Shown here: positions 51,663-61,500 of the stretch, one piece after another | Numbering within the stretch: position 1 is the stretch's first letter | Layout: every line of letters starts with the position of its first letter | Assembly: GCA_008107755.1 (NCBI GenBank) | Contig: VIRH01000137.1 | Coordinates: forward strand, 310,001 to 374,000 | DNA length: 64,000 nt | From: Rhodobacterales bacterium | Lineage (GTDB): Bacteria > Pseudomonadota > Alphaproteobacteria > Rhizobiales > Stappiaceae | Direction: 5' to 3' | Made by a program: the position numbers and the translations under genes | The notes under the pieces: model-generated | Told to the model about the DNA's origin: nothing | Databases searched by the model: none | The model's input: the letters and a program-made list of their open reading frames with translations, nothing else

Positions 51663-52091
51663 ATGACCGAAGCCAAAACCGGCGACACGGTTCGTCTCCA
51701 TTACAAAGGCTCCCTGGATGACGGATCCGTCTTCGACAGTTCCGAGGGCCGCGACCCGCTGGAATTCACGGTTGGGTCGGGCCAAATAATTTCCGGTCTC
51801 GATGATGCAATCCCGGGCATGAAGGTCGGCGAGGAAAAGACTGTACGGATCGAGGCGGAAAACGCCTATGGACCGCATAATCCGGCCGCCCGCCAGGCTG
51901 TGCCCCGGGCCAACATTCCGGAAACCGTCCCGCTGGAAGTCGGCCTTCAGCTGCAGGCCCAGACGGAAAACGGCCAGACCGTGCCGGTCACGGTCGTCGA
52001 ATATTCGGAAGAGGAAGTCGTGCTGGACGCCAATCATCCGCTGGCGGGACAGGCTCTCACCTTCGAGATCCAGCTGGAAGGCATCGCCTGA
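51663..52091 (+). CDS. FKBP-type peptidyl-prolyl isomerase, SlyD-like
   Basis: 142 residues. FKBP domain with inserted flap as in SlyD: VRLHYKGSLDDGSVFDSSEGRDPLEFTVG, GLDDAIPGMKVGEEKTV, AYGPHNPAARQAVPR, then NHPLAGQALTFEIQLEGI. Lacks the His-rich tail of E. coli SlyD. Cytoplasmic folding helper that isomerises Xaa-Pro bonds. An inverted repeat TTACC-TT-GGTAA sits at 51584-51595 in its upstream region and may be part of the promoter. A terminator follows. Confidence 0.93.
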   Translation: MTEAKTGDTVRLHYKGSLDDGSVFDSSEGRDPLEFTVGSGQIISGLDDAIPGMKVGEEKTVRIEAENAYGPHNPAARQAVPRANIPETVPLEVGLQLQAQTENGQTVPVTVVEYSEEEVVLDANHPLAGQALTFEIQLEGIA

Positions 52092-52127
52092 GGCCTCGCC
52101 CTTCGACCTGATGCCACGGCATACCCG

Positions 52128-52157
52128 GGCCCGCCACATGGCGGGCCTTTGCTTTTT
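52128..52157 (+). terminator. Terminator of the FKBP gene
   Basis: GGCCCGCC-ACAT-GGCGGGCC: perfect 8-bp stem and 4-base loop followed by TTTGCTTTTT. Confidence 0.92.
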
Positions 52158-52328
52158 CGGACCACACGAGACGTGTTCCGGCCCCTCACGATCGCGGATT
52201 CCCACCCGAGTTACGCGAAACCGCCGCAATCTCATGCGACAGACTGAATAAGCAATTGCAATTGTTCAAATAGTCACCCTATTTAGTGCACTGGTTTTCA
52301 AACATTCTTCCCGGGAGAGACCCTGTTC

Positions 52329-53315
52329 ATGCCTGTAGATGTTGACGCCCTGGTGGATAGACGGCGGTTGCGGCGCAAGCTGACATTCTGGCGGGTGGCC
52401 ACCTTCATCGTCATCGCGGCGGTGTTGATCGGCGGCATGCTCTATCTGACCGGCGTGTCGGAGCTTTCCAAACGGTCCGCCCATATCGCGCGCATTCCGA
52501 TCGAAGGCATGATCCTGGAAGATCGCAAGACCCTCAAGATGATCGAGCGGATCTCACGGTCCGATGCCGTCAAGGGCGTGGTGCTGTCGATCAATTCTCC
52601 CGGTGGCAGCACGACGGGCGGCGAAGCTCTCTATTATGCGTTGCGTGACCTTGCCGAGAAGAAGCCTCTTGTCGCCGAAATCCGGACGATCGGCACATCG
52701 GCGGGCTACATGGTCGCCATTGCGTCCGACCACGTCGTCGCGCGCTACAATTCCATCACCGGGTCGATCGGCGTCCTGTTCCAGTACGGCAATGTCCAGA
52801 AACTTCTGGACACGCTCGGCGTTGAGATGGATGCGGTGAAGAGCGCGCCACTGAAGGCAGAACCGGACTTCTATTCCAAAGCCCCGCCCGAGGCGGTCGC
52901 CATGCTGCGCTCGCTGGTGATGGATTCCTATGACTGGTTCGTGGGGCTGGTGGCCGAACGCCGCAACTTGGAAGAGCCCCGCGCACGGGAACTGGCGGAC
53001 GGCCGGATTGTGACGGGAAACAAGGCACTTGAGGCAAAGCTCATTGATGCGATCGGCGGTGAGGATGCGGCGATTTCCTGGCTTGAAAGCGAAAAGGGCG
53101 TCGCCGAGAACCTTCCGGTCATTACGTGGACCGCAAAAGAGAACATCGAGGAGCTTCCATTCTCCTCCCGCGTCTCACGGGAACTCGGAAAAGGCATCGG
53201 ATCGACCCTGCTGGACCCTATACATCAGGCTAAGGGGCTGATTCCTCGGGGTATTATGCTTGACGGGCTCGTATCCGTTTGGCAGGCTTCGGATGCGGCA
53301 GAAAACAAACGTTAA
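52329..53315 (+). CDS. sppA: Signal peptide peptidase SppA (short form)
   Basis: 328 residues, one N-terminal membrane anchor (about 23-43) and one S49 protease domain, the short SppA form. Catalytic Ser lies in IGTSAGYMVAIAS and the general base Lys in SAPLKAEPDFYS; the oxyanion region is NSPGGSTTGGE. Degrades signal peptides after cleavage by leader peptidase, active site on the periplasmic face. A dyad AAATAG-TCACC-CTATTT (52268-52284) lies upstream near the promoter. ihfB follows 15 bases after the stop, as in many alphaproteobacteria. Confidence 0.93.
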   Translation: MPVDVDALVDRRRLRRKLTFWRVATFIVIAAVLIGGMLYLTGVSELSKRSAHIARIPIEGMILEDRKTLKMIERISRSDAVKGVVLSINSPGGSTTGGEALYYALRDLAEKKPLVAEIRTIGTSAGYMVAIASDHVVARYNSITGSIGVLFQYGNVQKLLDTLGVEMDAVKSAPLKAEPDFYSKAPPEAVAMLRSLVMDSYDWFVGLVAERRNLEEPRARELADGRIVTGNKALEAKLIDAIGGEDAAISWLESEKGVAENLPVITWTAKENIEELPFSSRVSRELGKGIGSTLLDPIHQAKGLIPRGIMLDGLVSVWQASDAAENKR

Positions 53316-53330
53316 GCGAGGGGGCACGTC

Positions 53331-53630
53331 ATGATCAAATCCGAGCTGGTTCAGCATATCGCCGAACAGAATCCGCACCTTTATCAACGGGACGTCGAGA
53401 ACATCGTCAACGCCATCCTGGATGAGGTGACGGAAGCCCTGATGCGCGGCGATCGGGTTGAATTGCGCGGGTTTGGTGCGTTCTCCGTCAAGAACCGGCC
53501 TGCCCGTGTCGGACGCAACCCGCGTACCGGGCAGAAAGTGGAAGTCGACGAGAAATACGTCCCCTTCTTTAAAACCGGCAAGGAAATGCGTATACGTCTG
53601 AATGACGGCGTCGACCATGGCGACGATTGA
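53331..53630 (+). CDS. ihfB: Integration host factor subunit beta
   Basis: 99 residues, HU/IHF fold. Starts MIKSELVQHIAEQNPHLYQ, with GFGAFSVKNRPARVGRNPRTG, where the Pro of the beta arm kinks DNA. IhfB rather than HU-beta from its ending and from its place behind sppA. With IhfA it bends DNA at promoters, origins and recombination sites. GAGGGGG stands before the ATG. Confidence 0.95.
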   Translation: MIKSELVQHIAEQNPHLYQRDVENIVNAILDEVTEALMRGDRVELRGFGAFSVKNRPARVGRNPRTGQKVEVDEKYVPFFKTGKEMRIRLNDGVDHGDD

Positions 53631-53692
53631 TCGCCGGGTCGCATTCATACCGTTTCTGACGCCTTACGACTGAATTATTTCGGGAGACCGCA

Positions 53693-54055
53693 GTGGTCCG
53701 CTTCGTCATCAATGTGATTTTGTTCGTGATTGCGGTGATCGTGGTTTCCCTCGCGGTTGCCAACCGGCACCCGGTCTCCATCGCTTTCAATCCGTTCGAC
53801 CCCCAGGACCCGCGCCTCACCCTTACCGGCACTCCGCTGTTCTGGGTGATCTTCGCAAGCATCGTCATTGGCATCATTCTTGGCGGTTGCGGCGCCTGGA
53901 TCACTCAAGGCCGCTGGCGCAAGGAAGCACGCGTCAAGCGCCGCGAGGCGGCCAAGTGGCATAAGGAAGCCGAACAGGTTCGCGAGATGCAGGCCTCCGC
54001 CGAACGCAAGGCCCAGCAACTGAGCGCCGCGAAGGCAATCCCCCAGCAGCGATAG
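53693..54055 (+). CDS. LapA domain (DUF1049) membrane protein
   Basis: 120 residues. Two membrane helices (about 3-23 and 48-68) separated by a short periplasmic loop, then a positively charged cytoplasmic coiled-coil tail (RWRKEARVKRREAAKWHKEAEQVREMQ). LapA/DUF1049 family; the E. coli relative works with LapB in LPS assembly. GTG start at 53693 with GGGAG 6 bases upstream. Commonly found after ihfB in alphaproteobacteria. Confidence 0.88.
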   Translation: MVRFVINVILFVIAVIVVSLAVANRHPVSIAFNPFDPQDPRLTLTGTPLFWVIFASIVIGIILGGCGAWITQGRWRKEARVKRREAAKWHKEAEQVREMQASAERKAQQLSAAKAIPQQR

Positions 54056-54124
54056 CGCTGTTGCCGTGTCCGGGCCGACAGGGCCGCGGACGCGAAATCG
54101 AAGCGATCAGGCAATGGACATTCC

Positions 54125-55021
54125 ATGCGCGTGATTTCAGGCGATGAGATCGATTTCTGCCTCGAAGACCGGGCCGTGCTCGAAACTTTGCGCGGCGCGT
54201 TCCGGTCCCGACTGATTTCCCCGTCGCCTGCCGCATTCGACATTGATAGGCTGCATCAGCTTTCCGGCACGCTTTCGGTGCAGCCGGCCTGGACCGACTT
54301 TCCGGCACAGCAGACTGTCTCCCGGGGCTATATCGGCTGCAGCCTCTCCCTTGATCTTCCCGAAACGCCGGGGCTGTCGACCAGCCTCTATATCCTGTTT
54401 TCCGGCACCGGGGGCCAGCCGATCGCATTGCTCGACGGCATGCGCCTGACGTCCTGGCGCACGGCCGGCCTGCATGCACTGGCGACGACCTATCTGTCGC
54501 GCGAGGATACCGCCCGCCTTCTGGTGATCGGCGACACCCCGAACCTCCCGCGTCTTCTGTCCGCCCATGCAGCCGCGCGCAACATCGGTTCGATCCTGCT
54601 TGTCGGCACGTCCAGGGAGACACGTCGGAAAATCTCCGGCCTTCCCGCCCTTTCGGGCGTGCATGTGGGCGAGACCGACGACATAACGGAAGCGCAGGAG
54701 GGCGCGGACATCATCTGCGTTGCCGGCTCGCCGGCGACGCAAACCCTCAGTCGCCTCGACCCTCCCGCCGGATGCCATATCGATGTTCTCAACAGGGACG
54801 TCGCCCTTCCGGAAGCGGTCCTGGAGGAGGCGCGCCTGTTCACGACCGATCTTTCAGCCCCGCCGCGGCCGGATCTTGAATGGGCGGCAGACCTCAGGGA
54901 ACTGGCGGAGGGCAGCAAGGCAGGCAGGCGCTACTATGGCCAGCGCACGCTGTTCCTGCCAGGCGCCGATGCGGCCATCGCCGATCACGCACTCGCGACA
55001 CACGTTTTTTTGAGAACATGA
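54125..55021 (+). CDS. Ornithine cyclodeaminase/mu-crystallin family protein
   Basis: 298 residues. The family's N-terminal dimer domain (SVQPAWTDF, YILFSGTGGQPIALLDGMRLTSWRTAGLHALATTYL) includes the substrate/cofactor block LTSWRTAG, followed by a degenerate Rossmann part (RLLVIGDTPNLPRLL instead of GxGxQA) and a final IDVLNRD...E. The altered nucleotide loop suggests changed cofactor use. Could reduce a cyclic imino acid or act on another amino acid. Separate from the genes around it. Confidence 0.85.
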   Translation: MRVISGDEIDFCLEDRAVLETLRGAFRSRLISPSPAAFDIDRLHQLSGTLSVQPAWTDFPAQQTVSRGYIGCSLSLDLPETPGLSTSLYILFSGTGGQPIALLDGMRLTSWRTAGLHALATTYLSREDTARLLVIGDTPNLPRLLSAHAAARNIGSILLVGTSRETRRKISGLPALSGVHVGETDDITEAQEGADIICVAGSPATQTLSRLDPPAGCHIDVLNRDVALPEAVLEEARLFTTDLSAPPRPDLEWAADLRELAEGSKAGRRYYGQRTLFLPGADAAIADHALATHVFLRT

Positions 55022-55169
55022 GATCTGGATTTTTCGTCAGCGAACCCGATATACGCCAGTGTTGGGGAACATCACATTAAAGCGGATACCTTTGAGGAAC
55101 GCGCGTGGAGCCGGATGGCCGACCATCGCGACGCTTTGCCTATTGTCGTTCGTACCTAAGGAGTATGAC

Positions 55170-55262
55170 ATGCTGACGACACTTGCCTACTCGGCAAGTC
55201 TTCCGGCCATTGCGCTGGGGCTCATTTGCTACGTGTCAGCCACGTCGGGACTTGTCTATTGA
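55170..55262 (+). CDS. 30-residue hydrophobic small protein
   Basis: ATG at 55170 has TAAGGAG seven bases upstream, a near-perfect ribosome binding site, and the frame encodes one hydrophobic helix (LAYSASLPAIALGLICYVSA) before stopping after SGLVY. It looks like a single-span small membrane protein. No family known to me. It lies 148 bases after the cyclodeaminase-like gene, with a bidirectional terminator 80 bases downstream, so it may be its own transcript. Confidence 0.5.
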   Translation: MLTTLAYSASLPAIALGLICYVSATSGLVY

Positions 55263-55343
55263 TGCGGACCATCGCGTGTTTCGGAGAATGCAGACAGATG
55301 GTCCGACACCTCGCGTTTGATCAACACCGTTGATCCAGCGGGA

Positions 55344-55381
55344 AAAGAAAGCCGGTTCGTTTGCGAACCGGCTTTTCTTTT
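55344..55381. terminator. Bidirectional terminator
   Basis: AGCCGGTTCG-TTTG-CGAACCGGCT (10-bp stem) flanked by AAAAGAA on the left and TTTCTTTT on the right. Serves the small-protein transcript (+) and the VOC gene (-). Confidence 0.92.
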
Positions 55382-55435
55382 GCCCTGAACAGAACCTTTC
55401 GAGGCAGCCCGCCCGAGCAGCTGTCAGCTCGTGCC

Positions 55436-55810
55436 TTATTCCGGCGTCATCCATCCCTGCGCCGCCCCTCCGACATCCTTGAGGAGCGCGATCCGGCCCA
55501 CCCCTGGCACGTCAAACGGCGGCCGAAGAATCTGGGCGCCGAGCGCCGCGGCCAATTCCAGCCGCTCGTCGATGTCATCGACGGCGATGTAACTCATCCA
55601 GTGTTCGGGAACGCCCTCGAAGTCGGGACCGGACATCGGAAAAATGCCGGCCACCTGACTGTCGCCCATATCGGCGATCGTATAGACGCCATCGTCCCCC
55701 ATAGGCATGTCGGAGAACGTCCAGCCGAGGCATTTCCCGTAAAACGCGCGGGCCTTTTCCACGTCACGGGTCATCAGTTCATTCCAGCAAAATGTCGCGT
55801 GCCCGACCAT
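55436..55810 (-). CDS. VOC family protein (glyoxalase/bleomycin-resistance fold)
   Basis: 124 residues, two beta-alpha-beta-beta-beta modules: GHATFCWNELMTRDVEKARAFYGKCLGW and the half from HWMSYIAVDDIDERLELAAALGAQIL to the end, which has GRIALLKDVGGAAQGW. ATG 55810 has GGGAGG 8 bases upstream; an in-frame GTG at 55828 lies before that site. Probably metal-binding; members include dioxygenases, glyoxalases and resistance proteins, and this one cannot be placed. Confidence 0.85.
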   Translation of the reverse strand: MVGHATFCWNELMTRDVEKARAFYGKCLGWTFSDMPMGDDGVYTIADMGDSQVAGIFPMSGPDFEGVPEHWMSYIAVDDIDERLELAAALGAQILRPPFDVPGVGRIALLKDVGGAAQGWMTPE

Positions 55811-55915
55811 CGGTATCGCCTCCCTCACAAAAACCTATTGGACATGATACCCGCGAAGCTTGCGCCGAACCATGACAAAGGGATGCTACCCGCTGACATC
55901 ACAAAGGAAACGCCT

Positions 55916-56446
55916 CTAAAGATAGATAACCTTGAAACTGAGCAGCCCGTAGTATTCCGGCGATGGCTTCACCTTGTTGATGAACTCGTCACGAAGCTTG
56001 GAAAACTTCTCGTGAGGTATCTCCACATGGGGCGTAATGCGGTGGCTGGACCCGTCGAGCTTTCGCACCTCCGGCAACAGGCCATCCCGACCGGCAGACC
56101 AGTCGATAAACTTGTAAAGCTCCGACTCTACCTTGCGCGGCGCGCCGTATCCGACATTATGACCGTCGTCGTCAAACCGGCCCTCGGAAATTGTCAGCGA
56201 TGCCTCGGCGTACTCGATAACGTTGCCAAGATGCAGCGGGTCCCACCTGAACGGCATCAGGAAGAAGCCATTTCCATCTGTCTTAACGTGGTAATTCCCG
56301 GCCACCTGGTCCCGATCCGGGTAGTAGATCGGGATACTGACCCTTTCTCCGCCCTTCACCATGATCTTGGGAAAGGTAACCATCGATCCTTTTGCAAAAT
56401 AATTTTGCGAATTGACGACAAATCCGCATGTAAAACCGAGATTCAT
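55916..56446 (-). CDS. Hypothetical protein, unrecognised
   Basis: 176 residues, no signal peptide and no membrane helix. It is rich in beta-prone segments (MVTFPKIMVKGGERVSIPIYYP, GNGFFLMPFRWDPLHLG) and holds motif-like HRITPHVEIPHEKF. I do not recognise a family. ATG 56446 has AAGGAG 8 bases upstream. GC is visibly lower than in the neighbours, and its flanks are AT-rich, so it may have been acquired. The neighbouring VOC and TRIC genes give no clue to function. Confidence 0.7.
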   Translation of the reverse strand: MNLGFTCGFVVNSQNYFAKGSMVTFPKIMVKGGERVSIPIYYPDRDQVAGNYHVKTDGNGFFLMPFRWDPLHLGNVIEYAEASLTISEGRFDDDGHNVGYGAPRKVESELYKFIDWSAGRDGLLPEVRKLDGSSHRITPHVEIPHEKFSKLRDEFINKVKPSPEYYGLLSFKVIYL

Positions 56447-56604
56447 GAAAACGCTCCTTCTACTCTCTATGCGTCATTTTATGATTTTTTCGAGTAGAAG
56501 ATGTGGCTCAGGTCACATTTCTTTGCTTGACCAAGTCAAATGACGCCCATCACTTGACTTCGTGCCTTGCGCATTTCGATCACGGCGCGCCCCCAAAATA
56601 CGGG

Positions 56605-57216
56605 TCACGGCTTCTGGCGACCGGCATACCCCGGCAGGGTCCAGCCACGCAGGATGGCGCCGCCGCGCAGCACAAGGGCGCAGCCGGCGCCCAGGACCGC
56701 CGCGGCAAGCTGTGGCAGGCCCAGATACAGCAGCAACACATAGCTGCCTGCGCCGGCAAAGGCCGCGCTGACATAGATTTCCGGCTTGACGATCGACGTC
56801 GGCTCCCGGGCGATGGTATCGCGCAGGACGCCGCCGAAGGTTGCCGTGGCGACACCCATCAAAATGGCGACCAGAACCGCGCTGTCGGCGCTCAGCGCCT
56901 TTGCGGCACCGAGAACCGAATACGCTGAGATCCCGATGGCATCGGCCCAGCGCAAGGGCTTGCTCAGTTGCTCGATCCAGTCCGCGCAGAACCAGACGAT
57001 CACGCTGACGACCAGACACACGAGCAGATAGACCTGGTTTTGAACCCAGAACACGGGAAGCCCGAGAAGAAGATCGCGCAAGGTGCCGCCGCCGATACCG
57101 GTCAGCGTTGCGAAGAACAGGAAGGCAATGATGTCGAGCTGCTTGCGGGAAGCGACGATCCCTCCCGTCACGGCAAAGACGGCAACACCGAAATAGTCCA
57201 GACTTTGTGCCAGCAT
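56605..57216 (-). CDS. TRIC-type cation channel (UPF0126)
   Basis: 203 residues, seven predicted membrane helices made of two repeats, each with a GGG-type motif: LTGIGGGTLRDLLLG and ATFGGVLRDTIAREP. This is the prokaryotic trimeric intracellular cation channel (YadS/UPF0126) family, forming homotrimeric K+/Na+-permeable pores. GAGGT precedes ATG 57216. Single gene, physiological role in bacteria not settled. Confidence 0.92.
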   Translation of the reverse strand: MLAQSLDYFGVAVFAVTGGIVASRKQLDIIAFLFFATLTGIGGGTLRDLLLGLPVFWVQNQVYLLVCLVVSVIVWFCADWIEQLSKPLRWADAIGISAYSVLGAAKALSADSAVLVAILMGVATATFGGVLRDTIAREPTSIVKPEIYVSAAFAGAGSYVLLLYLGLPQLAAAVLGAGCALVLRGGAILRGWTLPGYAGRQKP

Positions 57217-57324
57217 CGACCTCAGGTCCCTGGTTACGGACGTTGCCCGCCGTTTTTCCCTTGGGGCGGATCACTCCTGTCTTCGACCTCGCGTCGCTGC
57301 GCGGACAACAGAGAATGAGCGCCT

Positions 57325-57359
57325 AAAAAAACCGCCCCCGCCATCTTGTGCGGGAGCGG
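57325..57359 (-). terminator. Terminator of grpE
   Basis: On the minus strand CCGCTCCCGC pairs with GCGGGGGCGG across an 8-base loop, followed by seven T. Strong intrinsic terminator 33 bases after the grpE stop. Confidence 0.92.
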
Positions 57360-57391
57360 CTGCATCTTTCGATAGACTTACCGTCAGAGCG

Positions 57392-58027
57392 TCAGGCGCT
57401 CTTGTCGACCGTTTCGCCAGGTTCGGCCTGAGGCGGAGCAGCTTCTTTCGGGCCGCCCTTGGAGACGCCGACCATCGCGGGCCTGAGGACACGCTCGCCG
57501 ATGACGTAACCGGCCTGCATGACCTGAACGACCGTGTTGTTCGGCACTTCGGTATTTGGAACCTCGAACATCGCCTGGTGGAAATTCGGGTCGAATTTCT
57601 GCCCTTCGGGTTCCAGCTTCTTGACGCCGTTCTTTTCGAGCTGGTTGAGGAGATCGCGTTCGATCATCTCCACGCCCTCGATGAGGGACGCAATGCCGGC
57701 ATCGGCGTTCTTGCGGTCGTCTTCCGGCAATGCGTCCAGCGCGCGGCGCAGGTTGTCGGAGACAGTCAGCATGTCCCGCGCAAAGCCTGAAATCGCATAG
57801 GCCCGAGCGTCCTTGATTTCCTTCTCCGTCCGGCGGCGAAGGTTTTCCATCTCGGCCATCGTCCGCAGGGCGCGGTCCTTCAGCTCGGAATTTTCGGCTT
57901 TCAGAACTTCGATCGGATCGACAGCGCTTTCCTGGCTGGCATCGGCCTGCGCGGCTTCGGCTTCCGGCGCGGCTTCCGGCGCGGCTTCCGCCGGCTGTTC
58001 TTCCGGTTTCTTGTTTTCGTCGCTCAT
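57392..58027 (-). CDS. grpE: Nucleotide exchange factor GrpE
   Basis: 211 residues. Disordered Ala/Glu-rich N-terminus (about 1-38), a long coiled-coil helix (LKAENSELKDRALRTMAEMENLRRRTEKE), four-helix dimer segment, and the C-terminal beta wing (NNTVVQVMQAGYVIGERVLRPAMVGVSK) that opens the DnaK nucleotide cleft. Heat-shock co-chaperone. It stands alone here; dnaKJ are not in the window. The Ala-Pro-Glu repeats at the N-terminus differ in length between species. Confidence 0.96.
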   Translation of the reverse strand: MSDENKKPEEQPAEAAPEAAPEAEAAQADASQESAVDPIEVLKAENSELKDRALRTMAEMENLRRRTEKEIKDARAYAISGFARDMLTVSDNLRRALDALPEDDRKNADAGIASLIEGVEMIERDLLNQLEKNGVKKLEPEGQKFDPNFHQAMFEVPNTEVPNNTVVQVMQAGYVIGERVLRPAMVGVSKGGPKEAAPPQAEPGETVDKSA

Positions 58028-58096
58028 GAATGTTCCGTTTGGTCAGACTGTTTGCGGATGCTTATAGAACCAGTTGCACGTCATTTCAAAGAGGAT

Positions 58097-58122
58097 CGGC
58101 GGCAAAAAGGCTTTTGCCGCCG
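58097..58122. terminator. Terminator after trxA
   Basis: CGGCGGCAAAA-AGGC-TTTTGCCGCCG: perfect 11-bp stem with T-rich end, 55 bases after the trxA stop and before the grpE start. Confidence 0.8.
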
Positions 58123-58176
58123 GATGCGCTCGTATGACTGGCGAACCGGCGTTCCGGTCCGCAAACAGGAATTCGG

Positions 58177-58497
58177 TTAAAGGGCGCTCTTGATCCAGTC
58201 AGACAGCTTGCCCTTCGGAGCGGCGCCTACCTGAGTCGCCATCGGCTCGCCGTCCTTGAACAGGATCAGCATCGGAATCGACCGGACGCCGTATTTCATG
58301 GCCATGTCCTGATTCTCATCGATGTTCAGCTTGGTGATCTTGACCTTGCCGTCCATCTCTTCGGCGATTTCCTCGAGCGCAGGGGCGATCATCTTGCACG
58401 GACCGCACCATTCCGCCCAGAAGTCGACAACGACCGGAGCGTCGGATTTCAGCACTTCTTCGTCAAAAGAAGCGTCGGTAACTTGCGTGGTAGCCAT
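58177..58497 (-). CDS. trxA: Thioredoxin
   Basis: 106 residues, classic Trx-1 with WAEWCGPCKMIAP active site and the cis-Pro in SIPMLILFKDG. General disulfide reductant of the cytoplasm, donor for ribonucleotide reductase and peroxiredoxins. Lies 85 bases after the addA stop on the same strand, the usual addB-addA-trxA order of alphaproteobacteria. Confidence 0.96.
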   Translation of the reverse strand: MATTQVTDASFDEEVLKSDAPVVVDFWAEWCGPCKMIAPALEEIAEEMDGKVKITKLNIDENQDMAMKYGVRSIPMLILFKDGEPMATQVGAAPKGKLSDWIKSAL

Positions 58498-58582
58498 AAC
58501 AACATCTCGTGGTTCGGAGTTTCACGTCTACCCGATGTAAACGCGTCAGTTGGCACGAACGTAGGAAGCCAACCGCCTACAG

Positions 58583-61500
58583 TCAAGCTGTCGAACCATC
58601 CGGACGCAATGCTGCGAAGGTGCTATCGAGAATCTCGGCGGGGATTTCCATCATCGAGGGGACAGCGGTCCACAACAGGCAGGCCGAGACCTCCCTGTCA
58701 GGATAGATCCGGCGCAGCATTTCCCTGTAAACACAAAGCTGGGCCCGATATTCCAGGGGCACTTCAGCGGTTGTCGCCGGTGGATTGAGGTTGGTCTTGT
58801 AATCCACAATCACCACACGATCTGTTGATACGAGAAGCCGGTCGATCTGTCCGGATATCTCGACCTCGGTGCCGTCGGCAGCCCGAATCGTTCCCACCAA
58901 CGGCACTTCTGCCCGCGCCTCCGGCGAGAAGACCGGCGCGAAGTCGTCGTTCTCCAGGATGGCGGAAATCTCTCCCAGAAGCGTTTCGCGGTAGGAGCCG
59001 AATTCCGGCCTGAGCGCTGTCGTGAGGTAGGTGGCGGCGGCCTCCCGCCGGTCGCCCACCGGCAGATCCGGCAACAGTTCCAGGAGCCGGTGGACCAGCC
59101 TGCCGCGTTCCAGCGGCCAGGAAGCCGGCTGGCGGCTGGCCTGAAGACGCGAGAGAACCGGCATCGGCTCGACACCCTCCTTTTCCTCCATCGCCTCGAA
59201 GGCGCGCGAGGGCTGAAGACGCTTGCGGCGTGGCAAGGGCTGCACCTGCCGCGTCAGCCAGTCGGGAAGCGTTTCCGCCTCTGGAGCATCTTCAGAGCCG
59301 GCATCGGCGTGCGCGCTTTCGCCCTGTTCCGGGGCCGCTGCGGTTTTCTGCCAGCGCCAGCCGATCACGGAGCCGGCAGGATCGACGAGTTCGCGCGCTT
59401 CGGGTTTCAGCGCGCGTTCGACCATCGAATACCAGCAATTCTCATGGGCGCCGCGCTTGGGTTCCCAGCCACAGACGATCAGCCGATCCTCTGCCCGGGT
59501 CAGCGCGACATAGAGAAGCCGCCGATACTCTTCTTCCTGCGCCTCCCGCAGTCCTTCGATCGCCTTGTCATGCCAGGGCGTTCGATCCGCCTTTGGCGGC
59601 AACCAGACCAGGGCCGGCGGCAGGAGTTCGTTGTCCAGTCGTTTTCTGGGCAGGAAGGCCGGATCGTGTATGGCACTGACCGGCGCCGCACCCGGATCGA
59701 CAAGGATGACGATCCGCGCTTCCAGTCCCTTGGAGCCATGCACCGTCATGATGCGGACCATGCCCTTGGTATTGGTCAGCTCGCGCTTGATTTCGGTCGG
59801 GGCCGCCGCCATCCAGGCCAGGAACCCTTCCAGCCCAGGTGTGCCGGCCTGCTCATAGGCCATTGTCAGGGCAAGAAACTCATCCAGAACGTCATCGACC
59901 TCGACACCGAGCCTTGCCCGGAAGGCACGGCGGCCGCCGTCGGCTCCGAGCAGCCTTGCGTAGAATTCGTAAGGTGGCACGAAGTCGGCCCGAGCACGCC
60001 AGTCCTCCAGCCGCGCGCGCACTTTCCTCCATTTTTCGGACTCATCCGAGCGCTTCACCAGCATCTGCCAGAGCGTGCCGGGCCGGGATTTTTCCGCTGT
60101 GTCCCGGCCTATTTCCAGAAGGTCCTCGTCGACCAGATCGAAAAGAGGGCTCTTGAGGACGGCGGCCAGTGACAGGTCGTCCTCCGGCAGAAGCAGAAAG
60201 TGACCAAGGGCGGCGAGATCCTTGACGGCGATGTGGTCGGTCAGGATCAGGCGGTCACTGCCCGCGGCCGGTATGTCGCGCAGCTTCAGTTCCCGGTTGA
60301 GTGCATCGACGAAGGGACCGCGCTTGCGCACCAGAATCATGACGTCGCCGGGCCCGGCGGTGCCGTCGCGCATCCAGGTCTCGATCTCCGCGGCAATACG
60401 CTGCGCAACCTTCAGCATCGGACTGCCGGAGCCAACGCGGTCGATCGGCTGGCGCCAGTCGTCCGGCTCGTCAATCTCGGCTTCCGCTTCCAGTGGCCAG
60501 AGATCAACGATGCCCGGATCGCGCCGAATAGCCTCGTGAACGGGCGCCCGCACGTCCTGCGAGAGCCCGCGATGGGCGCCCTCGTCCTCGAACACCTTGT
60601 CGACCGCGCCGAGAACATCCGGCGTGGAGCGGAACGAGAGCTGGAGGTTGACCGAGTGGAATTCCTGCTCGGCCAACTTCGCCTGTGTTTCGAAAGCGCG
60701 GCGCATCGCGTCGAAATAGGCGGGAACCGCTCCCTGGAAGGAATAGATCGACTGCTTCTCGTCACCGACCGCAAACAGGGTTCGCGTGCGCTCGTGTGCC
60801 CCTGCCCCGGAGAAGAACTCCGACGCCAGCGACGTCACGACCTCCCACTGGCGCGGACTGGTGTCCTGTGCCTCATCGACGAGAATGTGATCAAGCCCCT
60901 GATCAAGCTTGTACTGGACCCAGAGTGCAGCGTCCGATTTCTGAAGCAGTGTTGCCGTCTTGACGACCAGATCCTCGAAATCGAGGTATCCCTTGGCGGT
61001 CTTTGCCCGCTCGTAATTGCGAATGACCGCGTCCGCCAGATGAAGAAGCGAGACCGTTCCCTCGAAGGTCACCACCTTGCGCCGTTCGTCCAGAAGATCG
61101 ATCAGCCGTGCCTGTTCGCCCTGGAGGGCATCGACCATCTCGGGGAAATCGGACGCGACCTTCTTGGTCGCCAGCGACTTGCGCGGCTCCAGTTTGGCCG
61201 TGAGGAAGATCTGCAGCCAGGCCTCGCGAAACGCGGTGGCGTTTTGCAGGCCGCTGGCAGCAACCAGTGCGTCAGCTCGCGCCTGATCGGTTTTCGCCCC
61301 CGTGTTCAGCGCTTCCGCATAGGACAGGCAGGTATTGCGGTCGAACGGACATTCGCCCTGGAAACGCAGATCGAAAGCACCCAGACTTAGTGCGGGATCG
61401 ACCTCCAGCAGGTCTGCGAGTTCGGACAAGGCTTTTTCCAGACCATCCGCGTCCACCGTCCAGCGGCGAAACGCGTCCCGGTTCTGGATCAGCTCCTCCA

